The notes under the pieces: model-generated | The model's input: only the letters and a program-made list of their open reading frames with translations | What the model was told of the DNA's origin: nothing | Databases searched by the model: none | Source: Planctomycetales bacterium 71-10 | Lineage (GTDB): Bacteria; Planctomycetota; Planctomycetia; Isosphaerales; Isosphaeraceae | Reading direction: 5' to 3' | Length of the DNA: 64,000 bases | Assembly (NCBI GenBank): GCA_001898385.1 | Contig: MKTT01000067.1 | Span: 1 to 64,000 of the forward strand | Made by a program: the position numbers and the translations under genes | In this document: positions 49,269-59,100 of the stretch, one piece after another | Layout of the letters: each line of letters opens with the position of its first letter | Position numbering within the stretch: the stretch's first letter is position 1

Positions 49269-51584
49269 TCAGTCCAGGATCCAGTGCCCCTCATAGGTCG
49301 TGTCCGGATCCGGGCCGATGATCTCCCAGCCGACGACCGCGCCGTCGAGGGCGTCGAACAGTCGGGTCGGCCGGACGGGTCGGCGTTCCTCGGGCGTCGA
49401 CGCCTTATAGGCGATCAGGCTCAGGCGGCCGGCCGGGCGGCTCGACGGCATGAGGATCCACATCGTCGCGACCTTCGTGACGCCGTAGCTCGTGTGGACC
49501 AGCGCGTTCGCCCCGTCGCGGCCGGCGCGGATCTCCGGGCCGCGATAGATCTGATCGACGACGACCTCGACCGGCTCGGCGATCGGGACGCCGCTGAAGT
49601 CCAGGTCCAGCTCCCAGCGATACGGGCCGCGGCCGTCGGCCGGCGGGATCTGCTTGAGCGTGGGTGCCAGGCTCCGGTTCGCGCAGGCGACGGCCAGGTC
49701 CGGAGACCGGCTGTCGAACTGGAACCGCAGGTGATCGTCGACCCCCTCGCCCCCGGTCCGGCGGACCAGGTAGCGGCGGTGCTGGTAGACCTGCGGCGTC
49801 GCGGCCGACGCCCAGGAGAGCACGGCCCGGTCCCAACGCCGGAGGTCGACGATGTGCGAATCGGTGAGGAACTCGAAGCCGCGGTAGTCGGTGGGCTCGA
49901 ACCGATCGGCGGCGACGGGCCTGAGCCCCTCCAGGCTCGCGACCGGCCCGCCGCGGACCAGGGCCAGGAGCCGGGCCTCGTCAGGGTTCCCCTCGGCCAC
50001 CAGCCCGAGCGCCTGGCGGACGTTCCTGGTGCTGACGTAGGTCCGGTACAGGAGGTAGGGCCCGGCGAGGATCACGGCGAGCATGAACGGCAGGAAGACG
50101 TAGGTCATCGCGTCCTTGCGGTCCAGCAGCGTGCTGAAGATGCGCCGGGCCGCCGACCCTTGCAGCTCCCTCGCCAGGGCGGTCGCCTCGGAGGCCGGGC
50201 GGTCGCGGCCGAGGAGCCGGGCGAGCTTCCGCGGCGGCTCCGGGACCGGATCCCAGGGCGGGCCGTCGGGGAGGTCGCGGCCGAAGACGTCGGGGCGGGA
50301 GCGGCACGCCTGGCGGGCCACGCAGTAGCCGTGGCGCACCAGGCCGCGGATCTCCGCCGTCGAGAATCGGTCCAGGTCGGTCCGCATGCCGACGATCTGG
50401 CGCTGGACGACCGGCTCCGGGGCGGTGGGATCCTCCTCGGGCTCGACCATCCGATAGATGGGCGTGAACAGGAACCCCTCGGCCGCGCCGAAGATCTCCT
50501 TCTCCAGCTGCCAGACGCGATCCATCAGGATGTCCGACGCCCGCATCGCGGTCTGGATCAGGCCGCCGCTGAAGGCGTCCCGGGTGATGCCGAGCTTGGC
50601 CCCGGCGTCGCTGACGATCACGGCGTCGAAGTCGTCGGCGGACGGCCGGACCGAGGGCGGCGCGCCGGGGACGTGGTCGGGGCTCTCGCCGGTCCCGTCG
50701 CCGGGTTCGGCGTCGCCGCCGCCGCGCGATCGGCCGTTCGTCGCGACGGCCGTCGCCGCCTTCTGGGCGGTCGCGCCCGACGCGGCGACGGCCGCCTCCA
50801 GGTCGCGGTCCTCGGGCTCCTCGACCTCGACCTCGCGGCCGTCGGCGTCGGTCGGGCGGCACGAGTCGGACCAGCAGCGCTCGATGAACCGGAAGGCGCG
50901 GATGCCCAGGTTGTCGAACACGCCGCCGTCGGTGAACGCCTGGTGCGAGAACGCCGCCTCGGTCGCCCCGATGTCGGCCGAGTGGAGCTGGATCGGCGGG
51001 AAGAAGCCGGGGAACGCCGACGACGCCGCCACCGCCAGCGGGACCGTCGCCAGCCCGGCCTGGATCCGCTCGAACTGCACGCGGTCACCCGGCAGCCGGC
51101 GCTGCATGATGAGGCCGGACCGCGTGAACGAGGTGATGCACCCTTCGCTCAGGTTCGTGGCCAGGATGTGCAGCTCGGGGGACTCGGGCAGCTCGTACAG
51201 GCAGACGTCGCCGTACAGGTACTTCTTGTAGTGGTGCTCCAGCATGCCGGCCCGGGTGAACCGGCGATTGACGGGGCGTCGGAGCACCCACCGCGGGGCC
51301 GTCGCCAGGACCGCGAACGGGTAACGCCGCACGATCCGATTCCGGACGTCCATCCGGATGAAGTCGAGGACCTCCTTCGCGGCCTTGTCGAACTCCTCCG
51401 GCGGGCCGTTGTATCGCCCCCAGTTCAGGACGAGGTGGGCCGCCAGGATGCTCCCGCCGGAGACCGACGTGATGTGCGTGACGTTGCGCAGGGCCCCGGT
51501 GTCGCGGAGGAACCGGATGATCCCCAGGTGGTAGAGCGTGGCTCGGAATCCGCCCCCGGACAGGGCCAGGCCGATCTTGGGCAT
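49269..51584 (-). CDS. Patatin-like phospholipase family protein
   Basis: MPKIGLALSGGGFRATLYHLGIIRFLRD...ITSVSGGSILAAHL (GxSxG) and FTDGGVFDNLG (Asp); C-terminal TM and extra domain. Confidence 0.92.
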   Translation of the reverse strand: MPKIGLALSGGGFRATLYHLGIIRFLRDTGALRNVTHITSVSGGSILAAHLVLNWGRYNGPPEEFDKAAKEVLDFIRMDVRNRIVRRYPFAVLATAPRWVLRRPVNRRFTRAGMLEHHYKKYLYGDVCLYELPESPELHILATNLSEGCITSFTRSGLIMQRRLPGDRVQFERIQAGLATVPLAVAASSAFPGFFPPIQLHSADIGATEAAFSHQAFTDGGVFDNLGIRAFRFIERCWSDSCRPTDADGREVEVEEPEDRDLEAAVAASGATAQKAATAVATNGRSRGGGDAEPGDGTGESPDHVPGAPPSVRPSADDFDAVIVSDAGAKLGITRDAFSGGLIQTAMRASDILMDRVWQLEKEIFGAAEGFLFTPIYRMVEPEEDPTAPEPVVQRQIVGMRTDLDRFSTAEIRGLVRHGYCVARQACRSRPDVFGRDLPDGPPWDPVPEPPRKLARLLGRDRPASEATALARELQGSAARRIFSTLLDRKDAMTYVFLPFMLAVILAGPYLLYRTYVSTRNVRQALGLVAEGNPDEARLLALVRGGPVASLEGLRPVAADRFEPTDYRGFEFLTDSHIVDLRRWDRAVLSWASAATPQVYQHRRYLVRRTGGEGVDDHLRFQFDSRSPDLAVACANRSLAPTLKQIPPADGRGPYRWELDLDFSGVPIAEPVEVVVDQIYRGPEIRAGRDGANALVHTSYGVTKVATMWILMPSSRPAGRLSLIAYKASTPEERRPVRPTRLFDALDGAVVGWEIIGPDPDTTYEGHWILD

Positions 51585-51765
51585 GGTCTCGCCTCCGTTC
51601 GTCGCCGTCTCTCGTCGCGGCGGCGCGGGGAGTCGCCGTCGCGGTTCGCGGTGGGCGCGGCGGGCCGGGGTCGGCCGCCGACGGTCGCGCGTCGACCTTC
51701 GCGGTCGGCGCGCACAAGACCGACGTGGGTTGCAATCCGCGCGCCGACCCGGTCGGGGCAGGGAT

Positions 51766-52527
51766 TCAGGCCAGGCCGCGCGAGAGGACCTGGACGGCGT
51801 CGGCGAGGCGGTCGGCGGCCTCCTGGGCATGGGCGTGGAGCGACCAGAAGTCCTTCACGACCGACGGCCGGCCGACCAGCGCGCGGAGCGCCGCGCCGAC
51901 GCGGTAGCTCCCCGAGGCGTTGAGCATCCGGCCGATCTCCGGCGGGAGTTCGGTCCGGGCGTCGTCGCTGACGATGCGGAGGGAGTGGAAGGAGACCCGG
52001 CGGGCGCGGGCGGCCTCGGCCGCGGCGTAGGTCTCCATGTCGATCGCGTCGGCCGCGTGCCCGGCCCGGAGGCGGGCCTTCTCGGCGACGCTCCCGATCA
52101 CGCGGTCGACCAGCAGCAGCCGGCCGACGACCCGGACCGTGGGGACCGCCGCGACGGCCGTCGCGTCCAGCTCGATCGCGCCGCCGACGCCGTCGACGAC
52201 CGACCGCGGGGCGATCAGGTCGTTGCGGTTCAATTCGGGATGGAGCGCCCCGGCGAACCCCGCCGAGACGATCGCGCGGGGCCGGTGGCCATCGATCAGG
52301 TGCTCGACCCCGCGCCGGGCCGCCGCCGCGCCGACGCCCGAGGCGACGACGACCAGCAGCCGGCCCTCAAGCTCCCCCTCGATCACGGTCAGCCCGCGCG
52401 AGGCGTAGCGACGCACCCCCTCCAGCCGGTCGACCAGGTGGCCGACCTCCATCGGCATCGCCGCGACCACGCCGACGTCGGCCGGCGTGGGGGGCGGGGC
52501 GAGGTTGGGGCGGGCGTCAGATCCCAA
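51766..52527 (-). CDS. hpnG: Hopanoid-associated phosphorylase (MTA/SAH nucleosidase-like)
   Basis: ADVGVVAAMPMEVGHLVDRLEG...VASGVGAAAARRGVEHLI...IVSAGFAGAL...AIDMETYAAAEAARAR; neighbours hpnH and shc; possible TTG start. Confidence 0.8.
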   Translation of the reverse strand: MGSDARPNLAPPPTPADVGVVAAMPMEVGHLVDRLEGVRRYASRGLTVIEGELEGRLLVVVASGVGAAAARRGVEHLIDGHRPRAIVSAGFAGALHPELNRNDLIAPRSVVDGVGGAIELDATAVAAVPTVRVVGRLLLVDRVIGSVAEKARLRAGHAADAIDMETYAAAEAARARRVSFHSLRIVSDDARTELPPEIGRMLNASGSYRVGAALRALVGRPSVVKDFWSLHAHAQEAADRLADAVQVLSRGLA

Positions 52528-52587
52528 GGGGGCTCACCTCGCGGGGGGCGGGACATTGGTTTTCGGGGCGGCCGAGACCATCAAGTC

Positions 52588-52610
52588 CTTCTCCCCTTGA
52601 GGGAGAAGGT
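52588..52610. repeat. Hairpin ccttctccc-cttga-gggagaagg, fused to 30-bp repeat copy 2
   Basis: 9-bp perfect stem. Confidence 0.7.
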
Positions 52611-52631
52611 GGCCGAAGGCCGGATGAGGGG
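52602..52631 (+). repeat. 30-bp dispersed repeat, copy 2
   Basis: ggagaaggtggccgaaggccggatgagggg, exact. Confidence 0.95.
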
Positions 52632-52738
52632 GGCGTGACCGGCTGCCGTCGCCATCAAGTCTTCGTTGGTTGGGTCTTGGTCCGGCCTACCAGGCTCGGC
52701 CGCCATTGTCAGGACGCAAGGGCGGTGAGCCACAACGG

Positions 52739-53173
52739 TCAACCGTCCGACCGTCTCCATCGTCCGACCAACCAATTGTAGCAACCCGCCACGAGCGCGC
52801 TCACAACGCAACTTATGGAGTAAACCGCGAGTATGTTGTGCCAATTCGGGTCGGACCATTGTCTCGATGCCAGGCATATCAGGAAGGCGATGAACGGGCC
52901 GACCATGATAACCAGGAGGACGTCGTCCCGCCGGCCCCGTGAGGCGACAAAAGCGGTGAGGGTGAGGATGCTATGACTGGCCCAGCAGAGGACGGCGATT
53001 CGATTGAGATACCTGAAAGCATCCGGCCGCGCATGGCGACCGAAAGCGGATTTCAAAAGGTTCTCAACGTCTCCCCGCCCAACGAGCATGAGAACGGTTA
53101 TCGCAAGCCATACGAGTAGGAGCGAGGCGACGATCCAGAGCCGCGGGTCGAAGGACCGACGAGCGGTGTTCAT
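52739..53173 (-). CDS. Hypothetical membrane protein
   Basis: 144 aa, about four TM segments (LWIVASLLLVWLAITVLMLV, VLLVIMVGPFIAFLICLA, ILAVYSISCVVSALVAGC). Confidence 0.75.
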   Translation of the reverse strand: MNTARRSFDPRLWIVASLLLVWLAITVLMLVGRGDVENLLKSAFGRHARPDAFRYLNRIAVLCWASHSILTLTAFVASRGRRDDVLLVIMVGPFIAFLICLASRQWSDPNWHNILAVYSISCVVSALVAGCYNWLVGRWRRSDG

Positions 53174-53213
53174 CCCCCGTCTCCGTCACCCAGGAATCGG
53201 CGACGGCGGTCGA

Positions 53214-53243
53214 CCCCTCATCCGGCCTTCGGCCACCTTCTCC
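53214..53243 (-). repeat. 30-bp dispersed repeat, copy 3 (inverted relative to copy 2)
   Basis: cccctcatccggccttcggccaccttctcc, exact reverse complement. Confidence 0.95.
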
Positions 53244-53392
53244 GAAGGATGCTTGTCGTCGGCCTGTTCGGATCGTGCGAGGCCGGCATGCCCTCCGCAC
53301 GCCGTCGACCCTCACCCGCCGCTGCGCGGCCGCCCTCTCCCGGTGGGAGAGGGGACGGACGCGAGGCTTCCCTTGCGGGGCGAAGCCTCATC

Positions 53393-54394
53393 TCAAAGGA
53401 ACTGCCACTTCACCATCTTGAGCGTGTCGCCGAGCCGGCTGTTGACGCCCAGGGCGGCGGAGGTTTCGAAGCCCGAGTGCATCATGCAGTTCTCGCAGCG
53501 CGGGTCGCGGCCGGGGCCGTAGTCCTCCCAGTTCGTCTTGTCGATCAGGTCGCCGAACGTGGGGTGGTGGGTGTCGGTGATGAGGTAGCAGGGGCCCTTC
53601 CAGCCCTTGATGTTGCGCGTGGGGTTGGCCCAGGCAGTGCAGCTCAGCTCGCGCTTGCCCTGGAGGAACTCCAGGTAGATCGGCGAGGTGTAGAAGTTGT
53701 ACTTGCGGAACATGGCCTCGGCGGCGCGGAACTTGGCGCGGATGTCGGCGCGGGTGAGGAACATCCCCTTGTCGGCGACGGCGTCGTAGCCGTAGCCGGG
53801 GGAGATCAGGAAGCCGTCGACGCCCAGGCCGGTGAGGTGGGCGAACAGCTCGTCCAGCTCGGCCATGTCGGTCTCCTTGAAGACCGTCGTGTTCGTGCAG
53901 ACGAGATGCCCGGCCTCCTTGGCCGCCTTGACGCCGTCGATGGCGATGTCGAACACGCCCTTGCGCTCGACGGCGAGGTCGTGGTTCTCGCGCATGCCGT
54001 CGAAGTGGACGTTGAAGAAGAAGCGGTTGTTCGGCTTGAAGTCGGCGATCTTCTTGCGGATGAACATCCCGTTCGTGCAGAGGTAGACGACCTTCTTCCG
54101 CTCCAGGATCTTGGCCGTCAGCTCGCCGATCCCGGGGTAGATCATCGGCTCGCCGCCGCAGATCGAGACCACCGGCGCGCCGCAGTCGTCGACGGCCGCC
54201 AGGCACTCGTCGATGCTGAGCTTCTGCTTGATCGTCTGGGAGTATTCGCGGATCCGGCCGCAGCCCGTGCAGGTCAGGTTGCAGGCGTGCAGCGGCTCCA
54301 GCATCAGGACCATCGGGAACTTCTTGGCCCTGGAGAGCTTCTTCTTCGCGACGTAGCCGGCGATCCGGCTGGTCGCCTCGAATGGGAAACGCAT
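53393..54394 (-). CDS. hpnH: Adenosyl-hopene transferase HpnH (radical SAM)
   Basis: MLEPLHACNLTCTGCGRIREYSQTIKQKLSIDECLAAVDDCGAPVVSICGGEPMIYPGI...CTNGMFIRKKI...DGFLISPGYGYDAV. Confidence 0.96.
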   Translation of the reverse strand: MRFPFEATSRIAGYVAKKKLSRAKKFPMVLMLEPLHACNLTCTGCGRIREYSQTIKQKLSIDECLAAVDDCGAPVVSICGGEPMIYPGIGELTAKILERKKVVYLCTNGMFIRKKIADFKPNNRFFFNVHFDGMRENHDLAVERKGVFDIAIDGVKAAKEAGHLVCTNTTVFKETDMAELDELFAHLTGLGVDGFLISPGYGYDAVADKGMFLTRADIRAKFRAAEAMFRKYNFYTSPIYLEFLQGKRELSCTAWANPTRNIKGWKGPCYLITDTHHPTFGDLIDKTNWEDYGPGRDPRCENCMMHSGFETSAALGVNSRLGDTLKMVKWQFL

Positions 54395-54467
54395 GCGGCG
54401 ATCACTCCCTTGTTCTGCTTGCGTGGGACCGGACCGGGCGGAAGTCGTCGACGGGGCGGATTCGGGC

Positions 54468-56489
54468 TCAGACGGTCGGCCGGGGGTCGGCCGGGATGCG
54501 GCTCGCCAGCGCGCCGGGGGCGAGGCTGCGCCCTCGGGCGACGGCCTGGCCGTAGCGGGCGATCGCCATCAGCGGGAACGAGACCCGATACAGGTGATAC
54601 CGCAGGTAGAAGACCCGGGGGAAGCCCGTGCCGGTGAAGTCGGCCTCGTCCCACGACCCGTCCTCGGCCTGGGTGTCGACGAGGTGTTGGATCCCGCGGG
54701 CCACCGCCGGGCTCGTCGCGCGGCCGGCGGCGATCAGCCCCAGCACGGCCCACGCCGTCTGCGAGGGGGTCGGGTTCCCGGTCCCCTTCAGGCTCGGGTC
54801 GTCGTACGTCCGGCAGGTCTCGCCCCAGCCGCCGCACGCCTGCTGCGTCGCTTCGAGCCAATCCGCGGCGCGGACGAGGGCGGGGTGGTCCATCGGGTGG
54901 CCGATCGCCTTGAGGCCCTGGAGCACCTGCCACGTCCCGTAGACGTAGTTCACGCCCCAGCGGCCGTACCAGCAGCCCTCGGGCTCCTGGGTCCGCCAGA
55001 GGTAGTCCAGGCCCTTGCGGACGGCCGGATGGTCGGCCGGGTAGTTCAGGTCGCCGAGGGCCTCGATCACCCGGGCGGTGATGTCGGCGCAGCTCGGGTC
55101 GAGCATGGCGTTGTGGTCGGCGAACGGGACCTTGGTCAGGACCTCGTTGTCGATGTCCACGTCGAACGCCGCCCAGCCGCCGTCCCTGTTCTGCATGGCC
55201 AGCAGCCAGTCGACGGCCCGCTTGATCGCGGCGGCGTAGCGGGGCTCGTCGGCCTTGCCGGCGCGGAGCAGGGCCATCAGGACCATCGCCGTGTCGTCGA
55301 TGTCCGGGTAGAAGCCGTTGGCGTACTGGAAGTGCCAGCCGGTCGGCTCGATCCCCGGCCGCCGCACCTGCCAGTCGCCGCCGCGGCGGATCTCCTTGGA
55401 GAGCAGCCACTCGGCGGCCTTCTCCACCGCCCCCTCGTCGGCCGGTTCGTCGGCGTCCGACAGCGCGATGGCCGCGATGGCCGTGTCCCACACCGGCGAG
55501 ACGCAGGGCTGGAACCGGGTGGTGTCGCCCTCGTCGATCCGCAGGTCTTCGAGCTGCCGCCAGGCCCAGGCCACGGCCTGCGAGTCGGGCTCATAGCCCA
55601 GGCAGTGCAGGGCGAGGATGGTGTAGACCATCGGCGGGTAGATCGCGCCGACGCCGTCGGAGTCTTCGAAGTGCTCGACCATCCAGCGGTGCGCCGCCTT
55701 CACGCCCCGGCGTCGCAGCGCGGCCGGCGCGAGCCGGTCGAACCACTTCAGGCCGCGGTCGGCGGCCAGGAAGAACCGGCTCCAGGAGAGCAGCGGGTGC
55801 TTCGGCCGCGTCCACCGCTTGACGCCGTCCACGAACAGCTCGTCGATCCCGACCGGCGGTTTGCGCACCGGCTTGAAGTGGGAGACGATCGACAGCGGCA
55901 CGACGATGGTCCGCGTCCACGAGGACATCGCGTACAGGCTGAATCCCCAGTGCTTGGGGATGAGCGTCAGCTCGGGCGGGACGGTGGGGCATTCGTCGTA
56001 GCGGATCTGCCCCAGCAGCGCCAGGTAGAACCGGGTGAAGCTGTTGCAGCCCCCGGCGCCCCCCATCTTGAGGACGGCCTCGCGGGCCTTGGCCATCTCG
56101 GGGTGGTCGACGGGCGTGCCGGTCAGCTTGAGGGCGAAGTAGCCCTTGACCGACGTGCTGAGGTCGGCGGGGCCGCCGGGGTAGTTGGGCCAGCCGCCCT
56201 CGGGGAGCTGATGCTCCAGGAGGTATCGGGCGGAGCGGAGGCAGACGCCCTCGCGCTCGCGGCCGAAGAAGGCCATCAGGAGGACCGTCTCGGATTCGAG
56301 GATCGTGTCGCCTTCCAGCTCGCCGACCCAGTGGCCGTCGGCCTGCTGGCGGTCGCGGAGCCATCCCCGGGTCCGGTCGAGCGCGGCGTCGTGACCGCCG
56401 GCGAGGGCCGTCTCGCGAGGCATCGTCGACCGGGCGAAGGAATGGGCCGCGGTGCCGTGGGGAGCGCCTCCCTCCTTGTTGGCGATCAT
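54468..56489 (-). CDS. shc: Squalene-hopene cyclase
   Basis: DGHWVGELEGDTILESETVLLMAF; QW-type repeats; DIDDTAMVLMAL (DxDD); QNRDGGWAAFDVD. Confidence 0.97.
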   Translation of the reverse strand: MIANKEGGAPHGTAAHSFARSTMPRETALAGGHDAALDRTRGWLRDRQQADGHWVGELEGDTILESETVLLMAFFGREREGVCLRSARYLLEHQLPEGGWPNYPGGPADLSTSVKGYFALKLTGTPVDHPEMAKAREAVLKMGGAGGCNSFTRFYLALLGQIRYDECPTVPPELTLIPKHWGFSLYAMSSWTRTIVVPLSIVSHFKPVRKPPVGIDELFVDGVKRWTRPKHPLLSWSRFFLAADRGLKWFDRLAPAALRRRGVKAAHRWMVEHFEDSDGVGAIYPPMVYTILALHCLGYEPDSQAVAWAWRQLEDLRIDEGDTTRFQPCVSPVWDTAIAAIALSDADEPADEGAVEKAAEWLLSKEIRRGGDWQVRRPGIEPTGWHFQYANGFYPDIDDTAMVLMALLRAGKADEPRYAAAIKRAVDWLLAMQNRDGGWAAFDVDIDNEVLTKVPFADHNAMLDPSCADITARVIEALGDLNYPADHPAVRKGLDYLWRTQEPEGCWYGRWGVNYVYGTWQVLQGLKAIGHPMDHPALVRAADWLEATQQACGGWGETCRTYDDPSLKGTGNPTPSQTAWAVLGLIAAGRATSPAVARGIQHLVDTQAEDGSWDEADFTGTGFPRVFYLRYHLYRVSFPLMAIARYGQAVARGRSLAPGALASRIPADPRPTV

Positions 56490-56722
56490 GCGTCGTCGAT
56501 CCTCTTTCGCTCGTGAAGAATCCCGGCCTGCCGGGATCGCCGATGATCCCCGGCGCGCAAGGAGGCGCGCCGGACGCCCTCCCCGGATTGGGAGGTCATC
56601 CTAAGCGCGTCGCGGAGATCCGATCAAGATCAAACCCCCGCCCGATTTGCGGCCGGCGATTTCGGCGCTTGCGTCGAGGGGCGGAGAGATCGCCCATCCT
56701 TTCCAGAGTCGCGCGGCCCGGG

Positions 56723-57997
56723 TCAATCGGCCGTGAAGGTCGATTCGATGCGGAAGTCGCGGAGCAGGGGGATGGAGCGGAGGATCGCCTCGACCCGCTC
56801 GGGCGACTCGCCCGGCGAGAGCGCGCCGCGGACCTGGACGACGTCGCCCCGGACGTCGACGCGGTCGACGTGGGCGGCGTCGCCGGCGTGGCGTCGGATC
56901 TGGTGCAGGAGGTACGGCTCCAGGTCGTCGGGCCGGGCCTTGTCGCGGAGCGGGTTGGGGGTGTTCTCGTCGGGGAGCGGGAATTCCAGCTCGTCGACGA
57001 CCTGGCGCACGCCCGGCGTCTGCTCGACGGCGCGGAAGGCCAGCATCGCCTCATAGGCCGACGGGACCTTGCCTCGGATCGTCGCCGCATCCCCCTGCGC
57101 CTGCACGTCGATCCCCAGATCCTTCAGCGCCGGCCTCCGCTCGATCGCCTGCTCGGCTCGCGCGGCGAGGGCGTCGGTCGCGGGGGCGGCCGGCGCGAGG
57201 GCCTCGGCGGGCGGGGGAGGGGGCGGGACGACCTCGGCTTGCGCTTGCGCCTCCTCGGCCGGCAGCGTCTCGACGGGCTTGCCGTCGTAGGGCTGCGGCG
57301 GGGGCGGGGGCGTGGCGCGGTCGAGCACCTTCAGGTCGCTGGAGACCCGGGTCACGCCGGGGGCCTTCATCGCCTCCTGCTCGATGAGACGCTTGTCCTC
57401 CTCGCTGGCGACCACGCCCGAGAGGTGGACCTGGCCGAATTCGTCGACCGAGAGCTGGATCTTCCCCTTCGCCGGCGCGGAGGCGCGGCGGGTTCGTTCA
57501 TCGGGCGTGGGCCGCTTCGCGGCGGCTGGGACATCGCCCCGGCGCGCGTAAGCATGGTCGGGCGGGAAGCTGACAAGCGGGGGCTCCATGCCCCAGAACG
57601 GGTCGTCGAGCCGGCCGAACAGGGGCTCGGGATAGACGAAGTACGGGGATGGCCCGACGGCCGACGCGACGGCGGGGCCGGCCGCCTGGGCCTGCTCGGC
57701 CGCGACCCGATGGGCCTCGGACGTGTCGATCGTCAGGGAGTCGTGCGGGACGAGGCCCATGTCGATGACGGTGCGGATCACCAGGTCGTGGACGCCCTTG
57801 GTCCCCACCTTGCCCGACAGGACGATCTCGCCCGACTTGCCCGTGGTGACGCGCACCGGGTAGGGGAGGATCAGCGGGTTGGCCCGGAGGGCGTCGACGA
57901 CGGCCTGCTCGGGGCCGGCGGGGGCTTCGGCGAGCGCCGGGGCCGTCGCGGAGGCGGCGGACGCGGCGAGGACGATCGATCGGAGGCGTCCAGACAT
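56723..57997 (-). CDS. Exported BON-domain protein
   Basis: Signal peptide; GEIVLSGKVGTKGVHDLVIRTVIDM, GQVHLSGVVASEEDKRLIEQEAMKAPGVTRVSSDLKV, repeated BON-like units. Confidence 0.8.
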   Translation of the reverse strand: MSGRLRSIVLAASAASATAPALAEAPAGPEQAVVDALRANPLILPYPVRVTTGKSGEIVLSGKVGTKGVHDLVIRTVIDMGLVPHDSLTIDTSEAHRVAAEQAQAAGPAVASAVGPSPYFVYPEPLFGRLDDPFWGMEPPLVSFPPDHAYARRGDVPAAAKRPTPDERTRRASAPAKGKIQLSVDEFGQVHLSGVVASEEDKRLIEQEAMKAPGVTRVSSDLKVLDRATPPPPPQPYDGKPVETLPAEEAQAQAEVVPPPPPPAEALAPAAPATDALAARAEQAIERRPALKDLGIDVQAQGDAATIRGKVPSAYEAMLAFRAVEQTPGVRQVVDELEFPLPDENTPNPLRDKARPDDLEPYLLHQIRRHAGDAAHVDRVDVRGDVVQVRGALSPGESPERVEAILRSIPLLRDFRIESTFTAD

Positions 57998-58149
57998 GAT
58001 TCGCCCCTTCCTTGTCGACGTGCGGTGCGGAGGGCCTCTCGATGAAGTCTATCGGCGACGCCGACCCGACGACAAGTCGTCGTGATCGGGCCGGGCCGGC
58101 CGACAAACCCATCGAGACGCCCGGGGGCGACCGATCCGTTTCGCTTCAG

Positions 58150-58533
58150 AGCTTGTGAATCGATGTAGATCGCCTTGGCCTCGGGCGTGGCCATCCGCCG
58201 CCAGGCGGCCACGGCCGGGGCGTCGCCCGGCTTGGGCTCGTGGCGGTCGACCTTCGGGGCCTGCGAGGCCGGGACCGGGGCGTAGGCCGTGCAGCCGAGC
58301 CCTGGGGCGGACGCGGCCTCGATCTGGTCGTGCTAGGCGAAGCCGCCGTCGACGAGGTATTCGGCCGGGGCTCGGCCGGCGCGGGCGACGAGTTGGACGG
58401 CCATCGGGGCCATCAGCCCGGCGTCCGAATCGGCGACGACCACGTCGACGCCGACGATCACCCGGCCGCCCACGTCGGAGGCGAACTGGACGTTGTAGGC
58501 GGGGCGGAAGCCGCCGTCGGCCATCCCCGTCAC
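58150..58533 (-). pseudogene. IS1182-like DDE transposase remnant with in-frame amber stop
   Basis: Minus strand: MADGGFRPAYNVQFASDVGGRVIVGVDVVVADSDAGLMAPMAVQLVARAGRAPAEYLVDGGFA* HDQIEAASAPGLGCTAYAPVPASQAPKVDRHEPKPGDAPAVAAWRRMATPEAKAIYI, same frame across TAG at 58333..58335. Confidence 0.85.
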
Positions 58534-59036
58534 CGCCGCTTCTCCTCGTTCAGCCAGATCTCGGACTCCATGCGCAGGTATTTGACTTCATACTCACTGT
58601 ATGATGGATGATGGTGATTGGGCTGGCCGTGGCAAATCTCCTCGAACCTGCCCAGGTCGTTGTTGTATTTCTCCAACGCCGTGACGATCTCGGCCTTCCC
58701 GGCCCCCGCCCTGCGAAGCGCCTCCAGTCTGCGGCTTCCCCACGGGCCGATCGTCCCCCCGTTGATCTCCATCCTGCCGCTTCGAGACAGATTCTCCAGG
58801 ATCGCCCAGGCTTCGTCGATCACGGCGAGTTGCCGCCTGGCAAGGTCTCGGTCGGCCGCCAGGTCCGCGGCACCCGCGTCGAACGGTGGCGGCACATCTT
58901 GGGCTAGAGGGGCGTCCTTGACCGTCCCCCTCTGGGGCGAAGGCAGTCGGATTTCCTGCGCGGCGACCGCGACGATGGCGAGGATTGAGATCGCGGCGAC
59001 AGCGGCCAGCGGTCTCAGCCCGGAAGGGTGCATCAT
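58530..59036 (-). CDS. Exported hypothetical protein
   Basis: MMHPSGLRPLAAVAAISILAIVAVAAQEIRLP signal peptide; SD ccgaaggagcg just upstream. Confidence 0.7.
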   Translation of the reverse strand: MMHPSGLRPLAAVAAISILAIVAVAAQEIRLPSPQRGTVKDAPLAQDVPPPFDAGAADLAADRDLARRQLAVIDEAWAILENLSRSGRMEINGGTIGPWGSRRLEALRRAGAGKAEIVTALEKYNNDLGRFEEICHGQPNHHHPSYSEYEVKYLRMESEIWLNEEKRR

Positions 59037-59066
59037 CCGGATCGCTCCTTCGGCAAGAAAGGATGG
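59031..59066. repeat. 36-bp direct repeat, copy 1 (overlaps start codon and SD of 58530..59036)
   Basis: catcatccggatcgctccttcggcaagaaaggatgg. Confidence 0.97.
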
Positions 59067-59100
59067 AATGCCCGACGAAACCAAGCCCGCCGATGCCCAG

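Noticed and set aside
49269-53243. Patatin plus nearby genes as an antiphage defence (CBASS-like) system
   Set aside because: No CD-NTase, E1/E2/JAB or other sensor gene nearby; neighbours are hopanoid and membrane-protein genes.
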